This document shows, one piece after another, positions 17,656 through 27,332 of a stretch of DNA of 49,172 nt. A program made the position numbers and the translations under genes. Source of the DNA: Paracoccaceae bacterium (GTDB lineage Bacteria > Pseudomonadota > Alphaproteobacteria > Rhodobacterales > Rhodobacteraceae); contig JAAEZB010000017.1 of the NCBI GenBank assembly GCA_018223085.1, forward strand, positions 1 through 49,172, written 5' to 3'. Numbering within the stretch: position 1 is the stretch's first letter; the number at the start of each line of letters is the position of its first letter. The notes under the pieces are model-generated. The model had not been told where the DNA came from. It saw only the letters and a list, made by a program, of their open reading frames with translations, and did not search any database.

Positions 17656-17743
17656 TCCGCACGGGTAACCAAGAACCGGGATGTGCCTCGCGGCGCATCC
17701 CAGCCAGGAAACCAAGGGGTTTCCAGCCAGGGAGGAAGCGCGC

Positions 17744-18682
17744 ATGAGCGACGCAAGCGTTAACAGTCAGGCAGATTTCAACGAGGCCAGCTTCGGCGAT
17801 TACTTCGCCCTGCTGAAGCCGCGGGTGATGTCGCTTGTGGTGTTTACCGCGCTTGTCGGGCTTCTCGCGGCGCCTGTGGATGTACATCCCTTCGTCGCCT
17901 TTGCCTCGATCCTGTTTATCGCTGTTGGCGGCGGTGCTTCCGGCGCGCTCAACATGTGGTGGGATAGTGATATCGACGCGGTGATGAAGCGGACCCAGAG
18001 CCGCCCCATCCCGGCGGGCAAAGTGACCCGTGATGAAGCCTTTGCCATCGGCATCACGCTTTCCGCCTTTGCCTGCATCATGCTGGCGCTGGCTGCGAAT
18101 GTCGTTGCCGGGGCGCTTCTGGCCTTCACGATTTTCTTTTACGTGGTGATCTACACCATGTGGCTCAAGCGTTGGACGCCGCAGAACATCGTCATTGGCG
18201 GCGCTGCCGGGGCCTTCCCTCCGATGATCGGCTGGGCCGTGGCAACCGGTGGTGTCTCCATCGAATCCGTTCTGATGTTTACCTTGACCTTCATGTGGAC
18301 CCCGCCGCATTTCTGGGCCCTCTGCCTGTTCATGAAATCGGATTACAAGGATGCGGGCGTGCCGATGCTGCACGTGACCCATGGTCGCCGTGTGACGCGT
18401 AATCATATCCTCGTCTACACGATCCTTCTCGCCATCGTCGCCATCGGTATGGGCTTTACCGGCGTTGGCGGACCGATCTACCTCACCACTGCGCTGATCC
18501 TGAACGGGTTGTTCCTTGCCGGGGCAATCTCGATCTGGCGCCGCGATGAAGAGGTGGCCGAGGCCGACAAATACAAGCGCGAGAAGAGCTTCTTCGGCCT
18601 TTCGCTGCTGTATCTCTTCCTGCACTTCGGTGCGATCCTCGCCGAGGCCACACTGGCCCCCTATGGCCTTGGAGGCTGGTAA
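17744..18682 (+). CDS. ctaB: Protoheme IX farnesyltransferase (heme O synthase)
   Basis: A 312-residue polytopic membrane enzyme (UbiA superfamily) that adds a farnesyl group to heme b to make heme O, the precursor of the heme a needed by the aa3 oxidase. The aspartate-rich motif [21 protein letters not shown] is present, with the second-motif region [28 protein letters not shown] use the ATG at 17744, preceded by GGAGGAAG, instead of the ORF-track start 21 codons upstream. It lies between subunit II and the assembly gene ctaG. Confidence 0.96.
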   Translation: MSDASVNSQADFNEASFGDYFALLKPRVMSLVVFTALVGLLAAPVDVHPFVAFASILFIAVGGGASGALNMWWDSDIDAVMKRTQSRPIPAGKVTRDEAFAIGITLSAFACIMLALAANVVAGALLAFTIFFYVVIYTMWLKRWTPQNIVIGGAAGAFPPMIGWAVATGGVSIESVLMFTLTFMWTPPHFWALCLFMKSDYKDAGVPMLHVTHGRRVTRNHILVYTILLAIVAIGMGFTGVGGPIYLTTALILNGLFLAGAISIWRRDEEVAEADKYKREKSFFGLSLLYLFLHFGAILAEATLAPYGLGGW

Positions 18683-18686
18683 GACC

Positions 18687-18848
18687 ATGAGCTTTCGCGA
18701 CGACCATGAACTGCACAAGCGCCGCCTTGGCCGCAATGTCGGCCTCGCGCTGGTGCTTGCAGGCTTTATCGCCATCGTCTTTGGCCTGACCGTGGTCAAG
18801 GTCACGCGCGGCGATTATGAGCCGGAAAACGCAAAGGTGAGCAACTGA
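18687..18848 (+). CDS. Small single-pass membrane protein of the cox operon (CoxF-like)
   Basis: A 53-residue [22 protein letters not shown] followed by one hydrophobic helix ([18 protein letters not shown]) and a short polar tail. It starts 4 bases after ctaB and its stop overlaps the ctaG start (TGATG), so it is almost certainly translated. A short membrane protein at this place in alphaproteobacterial cox operons is often annotated as a CoxF-type assembly protein; I assign that by position and size only. The basic N-terminus predicts a cytoplasmic N-end. The role is unproven. Confidence 0.8.
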   Translation: MSFRDDHELHKRRLGRNVGLALVLAGFIAIVFGLTVVKVTRGDYEPENAKVSN

Positions 18849-19423
18849 TGGCGATGGACCCCAAGACCAAGACTCTGGCCCAGACCCTCGGCGTTGTCGT
18901 GACCATGGGCGCGCTCGCCTGGGCCTCGGTGCCGTTCTACGACTGGTTCTGCCGGGTGACGGGCTTTGGTGGGACCACCGGCGTGGCCGATGCGGGCTCT
19001 AGCGAAATTCTGGACCAGACCGTCAAGGTCCGCTTCGATGCGAGCAAAGAACGTGGCTTTGGCTGGGAATTCAAACCGCTCCAGCGCACCATGGAAATCC
19101 GCATCGGTGAAACCGGGCTGGCCTTTTACGAAGCCTACAACCCGACCGACCGCCCCATTGCAGGGCAGGCGAGCTACAACGTCTTCCCCTACGAGGCCGG
19201 CGGCTATTTCACCAAGATCGACTGTTTCTGCTTTGAAGAGCAAGTGCTGCAACCCGGTGAACGGGTGACGATGCCGGTCTCTTTCTACGTAGACCCCGAG
19301 ATGGTTGAGGACCGGGACGCGAAATACGTGACCCATATCACCCTGTCCTACACCTTCCACGAAATCGACCTGCCCGAGACCACTGCGGCGCTCGCGCGGG
19401 AAAACGAAACCGAAGTAAACTAA
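18848..19423 (+). CDS. ctaG: Cytochrome c oxidase assembly protein CtaG (Cox11)
   Basis: A 191-residue Cox11-type copper chaperone that delivers copper to the CuB site of subunit I. It has one N-terminal membrane anchor ([30 protein letters not shown]) and a periplasmic immunoglobulin-like domain. The copper-binding pair is in CFCFEEQ near residue 125, preceded by [15 protein letters not shown]. The ATG shares one base with the stop of the preceding small membrane protein, so translation is coupled. ctaE follows after 28 bases. Confidence 0.97.
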   Translation: MAMDPKTKTLAQTLGVVVTMGALAWASVPFYDWFCRVTGFGGTTGVADAGSSEILDQTVKVRFDASKERGFGWEFKPLQRTMEIRIGETGLAFYEAYNPTDRPIAGQASYNVFPYEAGGYFTKIDCFCFEEQVLQPGERVTMPVSFYVDPEMVEDRDAKYVTHITLSYTFHEIDLPETTAALARENETEVN

Positions 19424-19451
19424 GAAGCCTTCCAACGAGGGAATAACGAAA

Positions 19452-20261
19452 ATGGCGCACGCTAAGAACCACGACTACCACATCCTGCCGCCGTCGATCT
19501 GGCCCCTTCTGGGTTCGGTCGGGGCGTTCATCATGCTCTTCGGGGCAGTGCTCTGGATGGCCAACGACATGCCCTGGATGTTCCTGGCCGGGCTGGTGCT
19601 TGTTCTCTATACCATGTTCGGCTGGTGGTCGGACGTTGTGGCCGAGGGCAACAATGGTGTTGACCATACCCCGGTCGTCCAGATCGGCCTGCGATATGGC
19701 TTTATCCTGTTCATCATGTCCGAAGTCATGTTCTTCGCGGCTTGGTTCTGGAGCTTTTTCAAGCACGCCATCTACCCGATGCACCCCGAGGGCCTCAGCC
19801 CCGGTATCGATGGCGTCTGGCCGCCCGCAGGGATCGAAACCTTCGATCCGTGGCACCTGCCGCTCATCAACACGCTGATCCTGCTCTGCTCGGGCATGGC
19901 AGCGACCTGGGCGCACCACGCTCTGGCGCACGAAGATAACCGTGAAGACATGAAATGGGGTCTTGTGATCGCCATTGGCCTCGGCATCATCTTCACCATC
20001 TTCCAGGCCTATGAATATAGCCACGCGGCCTTCGGCTTCTCGGGCAACATCTATGGCGCGAACTTCTTCATGGCGACGGGCTTCCACGGCTTCCACGTGG
20101 TCGTTGGCACGATCTTCCTCTTCGTCTGCCTGCTCCGCCTGATGAAGGGCCACTTCACCCGCGAAAACCACGTCGGCTTTGAGGCCGCTGCCTGGTACTG
20201 GCACTTCGTGGACGTTGTCTGGCTCTTCCTCTTCGCCGCAGTCTATATCTGGGGCGGCTAA
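19452..20261 (+). CDS. ctaE: Cytochrome c oxidase subunit III
   Basis: A 269-residue, seven-helix subunit III of the aa3 oxidase, which stabilises proton uptake by subunit I. Sequences typical of the family include [63 protein letters not shown] and the C-terminal [26 protein letters not shown]. It is the last structural gene before a hairpin that precedes the SURF1 gene. Confidence 0.97.
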   Translation: MAHAKNHDYHILPPSIWPLLGSVGAFIMLFGAVLWMANDMPWMFLAGLVLVLYTMFGWWSDVVAEGNNGVDHTPVVQIGLRYGFILFIMSEVMFFAAWFWSFFKHAIYPMHPEGLSPGIDGVWPPAGIETFDPWHLPLINTLILLCSGMAATWAHHALAHEDNREDMKWGLVIAIGLGIIFTIFQAYEYSHAAFGFSGNIYGANFFMATGFHGFHVVVGTIFLFVCLLRLMKGHFTRENHVGFEAAAWYWHFVDVVWLFLFAAVYIWGG

Positions 20262-20315
20262 GCGCCGGGAACGGGGTTTGCGGTTGAAACACGCGCCCCA
20301 AAACGCATAAAGCAG

Positions 20316-20346
20316 ATCGCGGGTGACCTATGTCGCCCGCGATTTT
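20316..20346 (+). terminator. Intrinsic terminator after ctaE
   Basis: A perfect 8-bp stem ATCGCGGG / CCCGCGAT with a 12-base loop is followed by TTTT. It lies 55 bases after the ctaE stop and contains the ORF-track start codon of the SURF1 gene, which argues for a later SURF1 start. It may allow partial read-through. Confidence 0.7.
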
Positions 20347-20365
20347 CGTTGCAAGGAACCCTGTC

Positions 20366-21043
20366 TTGTCCCGCCTGATCTTGCCCATTGTCTTTGGTAT
20401 TGTCGGCACCGCGATCCTCGTGTCGCTGGGCAATTGGCAGGTGCGCCGCCTGGCCGAGAAAGAAACCTACCTTGCCGCCATCGACGCCCGTATCGCCGAT
20501 GCGCCGGTGGACTTGCCCATCACGCCAGACCCCGAGGTAGATCGCTTCCGGCCCGTGACCGCGACCGGCACCATGACGAGCGACGAGCTGCACGTGCTTG
20601 TCTCGACGAAAAAGCTTGGGGCGGGCTATCGCATCATCGCCGCTTTTGAGACCGACGAGGGGCGGCGTATTATGGTCGACCGGGGCTTTGTCCCGATCCC
20701 GGCCAAGGAGGCAACGCGTCTCACCGGCCCGATGAGCGTGACCGGCAATCTCCACTGGCCCGCTGAAATCGACGGCTTTACCCCCGAGACGGACCTTGTC
20801 GCCAATATCCGATTTGCCCGTGAAGTGCCCGACATGGCCATTGCGCTCGGCACCGAGCCGATTCTCGTTATCGCGCGCGATAGCACTCCGAATGACCCCA
20901 GTGTGACCCCGTTGCCCGTCGATACCTCGGGCATTCCCAACGATCACCTCGAATATATCGTCACCTGGTATGGACTGGCGATTGTCTGGGTGCTGATGAC
21001 GCTTTATTACCTCCTGCGCATGCGCAAACCGAAAAAGGCCTGA
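20366..21043 (+). CDS. SURF1 family cytochrome oxidase biogenesis protein
   Basis: A protein of about 225 residues of the SURF1 (Shy1) family, which helps insert heme a into subunit I. Two membrane helices flank a periplasmic domain: the N-terminal LPIVFGIVGTAILVSLGNWQVRRLAEKE and the C-terminal YIVTWYGLAIVWVLMTLYYLL. The segments GYRIIAAFETDEGRRIMVDRGFVP and NDHLEYIVTWYG are family signatures. I prefer the TTG at 20366, which has AGGAA seven bases upstream, over the ATG at 20330 in the track, because that ATG lies in the loop of a terminator-like hairpin. It ends five bases before the thrC start. Confidence 0.87.
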   Translation: MSRLILPIVFGIVGTAILVSLGNWQVRRLAEKETYLAAIDARIADAPVDLPITPDPEVDRFRPVTATGTMTSDELHVLVSTKKLGAGYRIIAAFETDEGRRIMVDRGFVPIPAKEATRLTGPMSVTGNLHWPAEIDGFTPETDLVANIRFAREVPDMAIALGTEPILVIARDSTPNDPSVTPLPVDTSGIPNDHLEYIVTWYGLAIVWVLMTLYYLLRMRKPKKA

Positions 21044-21048
21044 GTCTC

Positions 21049-22437
21049 GTGAAATATATCTCTACCCGTGGTAATGCCCCCGAACTCACCTTCGAAGACG
21101 CGATGCTGACCGGCCTCGCGCGCGATGGCGGGCTTTACGTGCCCGAAACCATCCCGACCATGAGCGCGGAAGACATCGCCGCGCTGGCCGGGCTGCCCTA
21201 TGAAGAGATCGCTTTCCGGGTGATGAAACCCTTCATCGGCGAGAGCTTCACCGATGAAGAATTCAAAGGCATCATCGCCCGCGCCTATGCCGGTTTCCGC
21301 CACGATGCTCGCGCTCCACTGGTGCAACTCGGCCCCAACCATTTCCTGATGGAGCTGTTCCACGGCCCGACGCTCGCCTTCAAAGACTTCGCGATGCAGC
21401 TCATCGGCCAGCTGTTTCAGTTCTCTCTCGCCCGTCGCAACGAACGCGTGACCATTGTCGGCGCGACCTCGGGCGATACAGGCTCTGCCGCGATCGAGGC
21501 CTTCCGCGGCCTCGATAACGTGGATGTCTTCATCCTCTTCCCGCATGGCCGCGTCTCCGACATTCAACGCAAGCAGATGACGACGCCGGATGATGCCAAT
21601 GTCCACGCCCTCGCGCTCGACGGCGATTTCGACGACTGCCAAGCCCGCCTCAAGGACATGTTCAACGATTTCGATTTCCGCGATGGCGTGCGCCTCGCCG
21701 GGGTGAACTCGATCAACTGGGCCCGCGTGTTGGCGCAGGTTGTATATTATTTCTCCACCGCGACCTCCCTCGGTGCGCCGCATCGCAAAGTGTCCTTCAC
21801 CGTGCCGACCGGCAATTTCGGCGACATCTTTGCAGGCTACATCGCCAAGAAAATGGGCTTGCCCATTGATCGCCTCGTGATCGCTACGAACCAGAACGAC
21901 ATCCTGCATCGCACGATGGAAACCTCAGCCTATACCAAGGAAGGCGTGGTCCCCTCGATCTCACCTTCGATGGATATTCAGGTCTCGTCGAATTTCGAAC
22001 GCGCGCTGTTTGACGCCTATGGCCGTGATGGCAATGCTGTGGCCCAACTCATGGATGAGTTGAAATCCGGCGCCTTCACCGTGAGCCAAGGCGCCATGCA
22101 GACTCTGCGCGAGCATTTCTCTTCGGGCCGCGCTTCCGAAGACGAAACCCGCGCCACGATCAAATGGGGTTTTGAGCATTGCGAGGAAGTGCTTTGCCCC
22201 CATTCCGCCATTGGGGTAAAGGTCGCCAACGAGAATCTGGGCGACACCCCGATGATTACGCTGGCAACGGCGCACCCGGCCAAATTCCCCGACGCAGTGG
22301 AAGAGGCTATGGGGGCGCGTCCCGCTCTGCCGCCGCACATGGTGGACATGATGGACAAGCCCGAGCGCGTGACACGGGTGCCCAATGACCTCGCCCATCT
22401 GACAACCCTGATCAAAGATCGGATCGCATCCCGTTGA
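21049..22437 (+). CDS. thrC: Threonine synthase
   Basis: A 462-residue PLP enzyme of the long threonine synthase class that converts O-phosphohomoserine to threonine. The N-terminal MKYISTRGNAPELTFEDAMLTGLARDGGLYVPE is diagnostic, and the PLP lysine is in HGPTLAFKDFAMQ near residue 112; VGATSGDTGSAAIEAF is the phosphate-binding segment. It starts at GTG, five bases after the SURF1 gene, and its last bases overlap the M16 peptidase start (TTGA). Threonine synthesis has no obvious link to oxidase assembly; the order is a conserved arrangement, not a pathway unit. Confidence 0.97.
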   Translation: MKYISTRGNAPELTFEDAMLTGLARDGGLYVPETIPTMSAEDIAALAGLPYEEIAFRVMKPFIGESFTDEEFKGIIARAYAGFRHDARAPLVQLGPNHFLMELFHGPTLAFKDFAMQLIGQLFQFSLARRNERVTIVGATSGDTGSAAIEAFRGLDNVDVFILFPHGRVSDIQRKQMTTPDDANVHALALDGDFDDCQARLKDMFNDFDFRDGVRLAGVNSINWARVLAQVVYYFSTATSLGAPHRKVSFTVPTGNFGDIFAGYIAKKMGLPIDRLVIATNQNDILHRTMETSAYTKEGVVPSISPSMDIQVSSNFERALFDAYGRDGNAVAQLMDELKSGAFTVSQGAMQTLREHFSSGRASEDETRATIKWGFEHCEEVLCPHSAIGVKVANENLGDTPMITLATAHPAKFPDAVEEAMGARPALPPHMVDMMDKPERVTRVPNDLAHLTTLIKDRIASR

Positions 22438-23699
22438 CCACACAACTGCACACCCTCACCAATGGTTTCCGCATCGTGACCGAGCATATGCCCGGTCTCG
22501 AATCCGCCTCCATCGGCATCTGGGTCAATGCCGGCGGGCGCCATGAGCGGCGCGCGCAAAACGGCATTGCCCATTTCCTCGAACATATGGCCTTCAAGGG
22601 CACCAAACGGCGCAGCGCGCTCGACATTGCCGAGGCGATCGAGGATGTGGGCGGCTATATCAACGCCTATACCAGCCGCGAAGTGACAGCCTATTACGCC
22701 CGTGTCCTCAAGGATGACGTGGCGCTGGCGCTCGACGTGATCGGCGATATCGTCCTCAACCCGGTGTTCGACGCCAACGAGATCGAGGTCGAACGCGGCG
22801 TGATCCTTCAGGAGATCGGCCAGGCCCTCGATACCCCCGATGACGTGATCTTTGACTGGCTTCAGGAACGCGCCTACCCGAATCAACCCATCGGCCGCAC
22901 CATCCTCGGCGCGGAAGAGCGCGTGCGGGCCTTCGGACGTGAAGACCTTGCCGGGTTCGTCTCCGAACATTATCGCCCTGAAAACATGATCCTCGCCGCC
23001 ACCGGCGCGGTCGATCACGATATGATCGTGCGCATGGCCGAAGAGATGTTCGGCCATCTATCTGGCGGCCCCACCATGCCGCTTGATCCGGCGCGCTTTG
23101 TCGGCGGCGAATACCGCACCGAGAAAACCCTCGAACAGGCACATGTGGCGATCGGCTTTGAAAGCCCCGATTACTGTGATCCGAATATCTACACCGCCCA
23201 GATTTACGCCACCGCCCTTGGCGGCGGTATGTCCTCGCGTCTGTTTCAGGAAATCCGCGAACGCCGGGGTCTATGCTACACGATCTATTCTCAGGCGGGC
23301 GCCTATGCCGACACCGGCATGATGACGATCTATGCTGGCACCTCCGGCGACCAGATCGACGAACTGTGCCGCATGACCATTCAGGAACTGAAGCGCGCCG
23401 CCGATGGCATGAACCCCGAAGAAATCGCCCGTTCCCGGATTCAGATGAAGGCTGGCCTTCTGATGGGGCTCGAAAGCCCGTCGAGCCGCGCCGAACGTCT
23501 GGCACGTCTTCTGGCAATCTGGGGCTATGTGCCCTCGCTTCAGGAAACGGTCGAGCGGATCGATTCGATCACCGATGCCGATGTGCGCCGCTTTGCCGAA
23601 CATATGGCGGTTGAGGCGCGCCCCGCGCTTGCCCTCTATGGTCCGGTGTCGAGCGCGCCTGATCTGGCGTCTCTGCAACAGTTGCGGTCTGCGGCCTGA
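22434..23699 (+). CDS. M16 family zinc metallopeptidase (processing peptidase-like)
   Basis: A 421-residue M16 peptidase resembling the beta subunit of the mitochondrial processing peptidase. The inverted zinc motif is HFLEH at residues 47-51 with the distal ligand in NEIEVERGVILQEI, and the substrate-side loop ALGGGMSSRLFQEIRERRGLCYTIYS is present. It starts at TTG overlapping the thrC stop, and ends in a one-base overlap with the acetyltransferase gene, so the three genes are translationally coupled. It has no signal peptide and is probably cytoplasmic. Substrates in bacteria are poorly known. Confidence 0.94.
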   Translation: MTTQLHTLTNGFRIVTEHMPGLESASIGIWVNAGGRHERRAQNGIAHFLEHMAFKGTKRRSALDIAEAIEDVGGYINAYTSREVTAYYARVLKDDVALALDVIGDIVLNPVFDANEIEVERGVILQEIGQALDTPDDVIFDWLQERAYPNQPIGRTILGAEERVRAFGREDLAGFVSEHYRPENMILAATGAVDHDMIVRMAEEMFGHLSGGPTMPLDPARFVGGEYRTEKTLEQAHVAIGFESPDYCDPNIYTAQIYATALGGGMSSRLFQEIRERRGLCYTIYSQAGAYADTGMMTIYAGTSGDQIDELCRMTIQELKRAADGMNPEEIARSRIQMKAGLLMGLESPSSRAERLARLLAIWGYVPSLQETVERIDSITDADVRRFAEHMAVEARPALALYGPVSSAPDLASLQQLRSAA

Positions 23700-24289
23700 T
23701 GCGACTGGGGCGGCGCAAAGTCCGTATCGAGACGGAGCGCCTGACCCTGCGCCCGCCTTTGCACGGGGATTTTCGCGCTTGGTCGGTTTTGCGCAGTGAA
23801 AGCGCCGAGTTCCTCATTCCGTGGGAACCCGCATGGTCCGCCGACCACCTAAGCCGCAAGAGCTTTACCAACCGCGTCTACTGGTCCCAGCGGGCGATCA
23901 ACGCGGGCAATGCCATGCCGTTGTTTTTGATCCGGCGCTCTGACGAGACGCTTCTCGGCGCGATCACCCTCGACAATATCCGCCGTGGTCCCTCGCAGGC
24001 GGGCACGCTCGGCTACTGGATCGGTGAACGCCACACCCGTCAGGGCTATATGCGCGAAACCATTGAGGCCGTGGTGCACCACGCCTTTACCCAGATGGAT
24101 ATGAGCCGGATTGAGGCCGCCTGCCTGCCTGAGAATGCCGCCTCGCGTGGGGTGCTCGAAAAATCGGGTTTCAAATACGAGGGCGTCGCCCAGAGCTATC
24201 TGCAGATCAATGGCCGCTGGCGGACCCATGTGCTCTATGCTGCACTGCGCAATGACCGGCGCGGGCGCACGTTGGTCGGCCAAGCCTGA
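23699..24289 (+). CDS. GNAT family N-acetyltransferase (RimJ/RimL type)
   Basis: A 196-residue acetyltransferase of the RimJ/RimL type, which commonly acetylates protein or small-molecule amines with acetyl-CoA. The opening RIETERLTLRPPLHGDF is the usual RimJ-like N-terminus; LLGAITLDNIRRG, LGYWIGERHTRQGYMRETIEAVVHHAF (acetyl-CoA loop) and ACLPENAASRGVLEKSGFKYEG follow the GNAT motif order. The ATG overlaps the M16 stop by one base. The substrate cannot be read from sequence. Confidence 0.9.
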   Translation: MRLGRRKVRIETERLTLRPPLHGDFRAWSVLRSESAEFLIPWEPAWSADHLSRKSFTNRVYWSQRAINAGNAMPLFLIRRSDETLLGAITLDNIRRGPSQAGTLGYWIGERHTRQGYMRETIEAVVHHAFTQMDMSRIEAACLPENAASRGVLEKSGFKYEGVAQSYLQINGRWRTHVLYAALRNDRRGRTLVGQA

Positions 24290-24345
24290 ATTTTACCGGC
24301 GATCGCACGCTTCCATGCTATCCTTTCCCCTGAAAGGAGCCCGCC

Positions 24346-25155
24346 ATGATCCGCCTGATCCTTCTTGTCCTCATTCTGGTCGGCACAGCACAGGCCGAAA
24401 CCCGCCGCCCGAGCCACTGTATCGCGCTCGCCGATACGGGCGGCATGGCCTACCTGCACAAGGCCGCTTTCCGCGATCCCCTCGATAAACACCACGTCCG
24501 GCTGAGCTATATCGCCCATGCGTCCTTCCTGATCCAGACCCATGACGGCCTCTCGGCGGTGACCGACTATACGGGCTTTATCGGCAATACCGATCTGGTC
24601 CCCGACGTCGTGACCATGAACCATGCCCATGACACGCATTGGACCGAATTTCCCGATCCCGACATTCCCCATGTCCTTGAAGGTTGGGGGCAGGGGGGAC
24701 AGGTGGCCGATCATCACCTCGATCTCGGCTCTCTCCTCGTGCGCAATGTGACGACCGATATCCGACGCGGCGGCGGTGTCGAACCAGACGGAAATTCGAT
24801 CTTCGTCTTTGAGGCGGGCGGGCTCTGCATTGCCCATCTCGGCCACCTGCATCACGAACCGACCCCCGCCCAATATGCCGCGCTTGGCCGGATGGACGTG
24901 GTCATGGCCGCCGTCGATGGGAGCCTGACCCTCGACTTGCCCTCGATGATCCGCCTCCTGCAAAAGATGAAAGCGCGTATCGTCATTCCCATGCATTGGT
25001 TCGAGGGGTGGACGCTCAACGCCTTTCTCGATGGCATGTCGCGCGATTACGCCATCGTCAATGACGGCGCGAGCGAGTTGGTCATCTCTCTACGTAGCCT
25101 GCCGGACCGCCCGACAATCCATGTCCTCGCCCCGCGCTTCCTGCGTGACCCCTGA
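24346..25155 (+). CDS. Exported MBL-fold metallo-hydrolase
   Basis: A 269-residue metallo-beta-lactamase-fold protein with a signal peptide (LILLVLILVGTAQA, cleavage near residue 17). The metal motif HAHDTH lies near residue 93, further ligands are in IAHLGHLHHEP and MHWFEGW, and the overall layout resembles UlaG-like hydrolases. A good ribosome-binding site (GAAAGGAG) precedes the ATG. It lies 56 bases after the acetyltransferase gene and may share its transcript. The substrate is unknown. Confidence 0.85.
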   Translation: MIRLILLVLILVGTAQAETRRPSHCIALADTGGMAYLHKAAFRDPLDKHHVRLSYIAHASFLIQTHDGLSAVTDYTGFIGNTDLVPDVVTMNHAHDTHWTEFPDPDIPHVLEGWGQGGQVADHHLDLGSLLVRNVTTDIRRGGGVEPDGNSIFVFEAGGLCIAHLGHLHHEPTPAQYAALGRMDVVMAAVDGSLTLDLPSMIRLLQKMKARIVIPMHWFEGWTLNAFLDGMSRDYAIVNDGASELVISLRSLPDRPTIHVLAPRFLRDP

Positions 25156-25180
25156 ACCCGGCCCGTGCTAGGGAAGGGCC

Positions 25181-26593
25181 ATGAGCCTCAATTCCGTTTC
25201 GCCCGCCTTCCTCGATGATCTCGCTTCCCGCCTGCCAGCCGATACCCTGCGCAGTCCCGAACCACGCTACCTTGAAGAACCGCGCGGCCGCTATGCGGGG
25301 CAACCCGAAGCTGCGCTTGCCCTACCGCGCAGCACCGAAGATGTGGCGACCATTGTCTCCGCCTGCAACGCCGCCCGCGTGCCTGTCGTGCCCTATGGCG
25401 GCGGCACGGGCCTTGTCGGTGGCCAAGTCATGCCCGACGGCCCCGAGCCGCTGATCCTGTCGCTCGAACGCATGAACAAGATCCGTTCGGTTCACCCTCT
25501 GGAAAACGTTCTCGTCGCCGAGGCGGGCGCGATCCTCGCCGATGTGCAAGCCGCTGCCGAAGAGGCTGACCGCCTCTTCCCGCTGTCCCTCGCTGCCGAA
25601 GGCACCGCGCGCATCGGTGGCAACCTCGCGACCAATGCCGGGGGCGTCAACGTGCTGCGCTATGGCAACACGCGCGACCTCTGCCTCGGCCTCGAAGCGG
25701 TTCTGCCCACGGGTGAAGTCTGGAGCGGCCTGACCCGTCTGCGCAAAGACAATACGGGCTATGATCTGCGCGGCCTGCTCATCGGCGCCGAAGGCTCCCT
25801 TGGCGTCATCACCGCCGCCGCGCTCAAGCTCGCTCCACGCCCGGCCTCTCTCGGCACCGCACTTATGGTTGTGACCGATCCCGCCGCCGCCCTGCGCCTT
25901 CTCGAACTGGCTCGTGACAACGTGGGCGAGGCCGTTTCCGCCTTCGAGATCATGCATCGCCAAGGCCCCGCTTTCGTCGCCGAAACCCTTCCCGACATCC
26001 GCCAGCCCTTTGCGACGCTTCCCGAATGGATGGTCCTGATTGAGTTGGGCATGGCCCGCGACGCCGAAACTGCGCTAGAGGCGCTTTTTGCGGCGGCGCT
26101 CGATGCCGGATTGGTGAGTGATGGCCTCATCGCCCAAAGCGAAGCGCAGCGCGCCGATTTCTGGTCCCTGCGCGAACATATCCCGATCGCCAACAAGCGT
26201 ATCGGTTCGATCAGCAGCCATGACATCTCCCTGCCGCTCACCGCTCTGCCAGAGTTCATTCAGGAAGCAGGCGACAAGCTCGCCGCCCTCGGTGATTTCC
26301 GCATCAACTGTTTCGGCCATCTCGGCGACGGTAACCTGCATTACAACGTCTTCCCCGCCAAAGGTCGCGACCGGTCCGACTATGAAAATCAACGCGACGC
26401 GGTGAAAACCCTCGTCCATGATCTTGTTGCCGCTTATGACGGCTCTTTCAGCGCCGAACACGGCGTCGGGCGGTTCAAGACGGGCGATTTGCAACGCTAT
26501 GGCGATCCCGCCAAGCTTGTCGCGATGCGCGCGATCAAATCGGCGCTTGATCCCAATGGGATCATGAATCCCGGCGTCGTCCTGCCTTTCTAA
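25181..26593 (+). CDS. FAD-binding 2-hydroxyacid dehydrogenase (D-2-hydroxyglutarate/D-lactate dehydrogenase-like)
   Basis: A 470-residue flavoprotein of the GlcD/D2HGDH class. The PCMH FAD-binding part (residues about 35-220) holds VVPYGGGTGLVGGQ, PLSLAAEGTARIGGNLATNAGG and GAEGSLGVIT. The C-terminal FAD-oxidase domain contains NCFGHLGDGNLHYNVF and FSAEHGVGRFK, which carry the metal-binding histidines of D-2-hydroxyacid dehydrogenases. It would oxidise a D-2-hydroxyacid and pass electrons to an ETF or quinone. I cannot separate D-lactate from D-2-hydroxyglutarate by eye. No glcE/glcF or electron-transfer genes are adjacent. Confidence 0.9.
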   Translation: MSLNSVSPAFLDDLASRLPADTLRSPEPRYLEEPRGRYAGQPEAALALPRSTEDVATIVSACNAARVPVVPYGGGTGLVGGQVMPDGPEPLILSLERMNKIRSVHPLENVLVAEAGAILADVQAAAEEADRLFPLSLAAEGTARIGGNLATNAGGVNVLRYGNTRDLCLGLEAVLPTGEVWSGLTRLRKDNTGYDLRGLLIGAEGSLGVITAAALKLAPRPASLGTALMVVTDPAAALRLLELARDNVGEAVSAFEIMHRQGPAFVAETLPDIRQPFATLPEWMVLIELGMARDAETALEALFAAALDAGLVSDGLIAQSEAQRADFWSLREHIPIANKRIGSISSHDISLPLTALPEFIQEAGDKLAALGDFRINCFGHLGDGNLHYNVFPAKGRDRSDYENQRDAVKTLVHDLVAAYDGSFSAEHGVGRFKTGDLQRYGDPAKLVAMRAIKSALDPNGIMNPGVVLPF

Positions 26594-26601
26594 CGGAAAA
26601 T

Positions 26602-26629
26602 GCCCCGCCCTTCGGGTAAAGGACGGGGC
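26602..26629. terminator. Hairpin between the FAD dehydrogenase gene and apt
   Basis: GCCCCG and CGGGGC form the base of a stem that can be extended inward with one mismatch. It lies nine bases after the FAD dehydrogenase stop. No T-run follows, so it is only a moderate terminator candidate. Confidence 0.5.
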
Positions 26630-26708
26630 GCGATCACCATGATCGTGCAAGCATGCGTCGGCTCCCGACCGACAGGTGCATTTGGCACGAAAAAGATTTC
26701 AGAAGTGT

Positions 26709-27251
26709 TTACAACCCATCGAATTCGCACAGAACCGAGAGATTGACGCCCATATCTTCGAGCTTTTTGCGTCCGCCAAGCTCGGGCAGGTCGATGATAA
26801 AGGAACAGGCAACGATTTCGCCGCCCAACCGCTCGATGAGCTTGATTCCCGCTTCGGCCGTGCCGCCAGTGGCAAGAAGGTCATCAACGACAAGGATTTT
26901 CTCGCCCGCCTCGATGGCATCATCGTGAATCTCGACGATCGCTTCGCCGTATTCGAGCTTGTAATCCTGAGAGATCGTCGTGCCGGGGAGCTTGCCCTTC
27001 TTGCGGATCGGCACGAATCCAACCGAAAGCTGATGCGCAATTGCCCCACCAAGGATGAACCCCCGCGCTTCAAGCCCCACAACCTTGTCGATACGCTCGC
27101 CCGCGAACGGGTGGAGCATCTGGTCGATCGCCATGCGGAACCCGCGCGGATCAGCAAAGAGCGTGGTCACATCACGAAACATGATCCCTTCATGCGGAAA
27201 GTCCACGATGGTGCGGATATAGTCCCTGACGTCGTTGCTCTTGGTGCCCAT
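26709..27251 (-). CDS. apt: Adenine phosphoribosyltransferase
   Basis: A 180-residue phosphoribosyltransferase that converts adenine and PRPP to AMP. The PRPP-binding loop [14 protein letters not shown] spans residues 119-132, and [16 protein letters not shown] and [10 protein letters not shown] are typical of Apt. Adenine is a product of the MtnP reaction, and mtnP lies about 1.1 kb away on the same strand, so the two would recycle adenine from methylthioadenosine. Two small ORFs and lysE separate them, and the RHH-gene terminator lies between, so they are probably not one transcript. Confidence 0.97.
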   Translation of the reverse strand: MGTKSNDVRDYIRTIVDFPHEGIMFRDVTTLFADPRGFRMAIDQMLHPFAGERIDKVVGLEARGFILGGAIAHQLSVGFVPIRKKGKLPGTTISQDYKLEYGEAIVEIHDDAIEAGEKILVVDDLLATGGTAEAGIKLIERLGGEIVACSFIIDLPELGGRKKLEDMGVNLSVLCEFDGL

Positions 27252-27332
27252 GATCTGTCCCCTTTATTGATCGGGAACAGCTATTACCCAAGCCACCCAT
27301 ACGCGCAAGAGGCGCATCGGCGCAGGGTGTGC

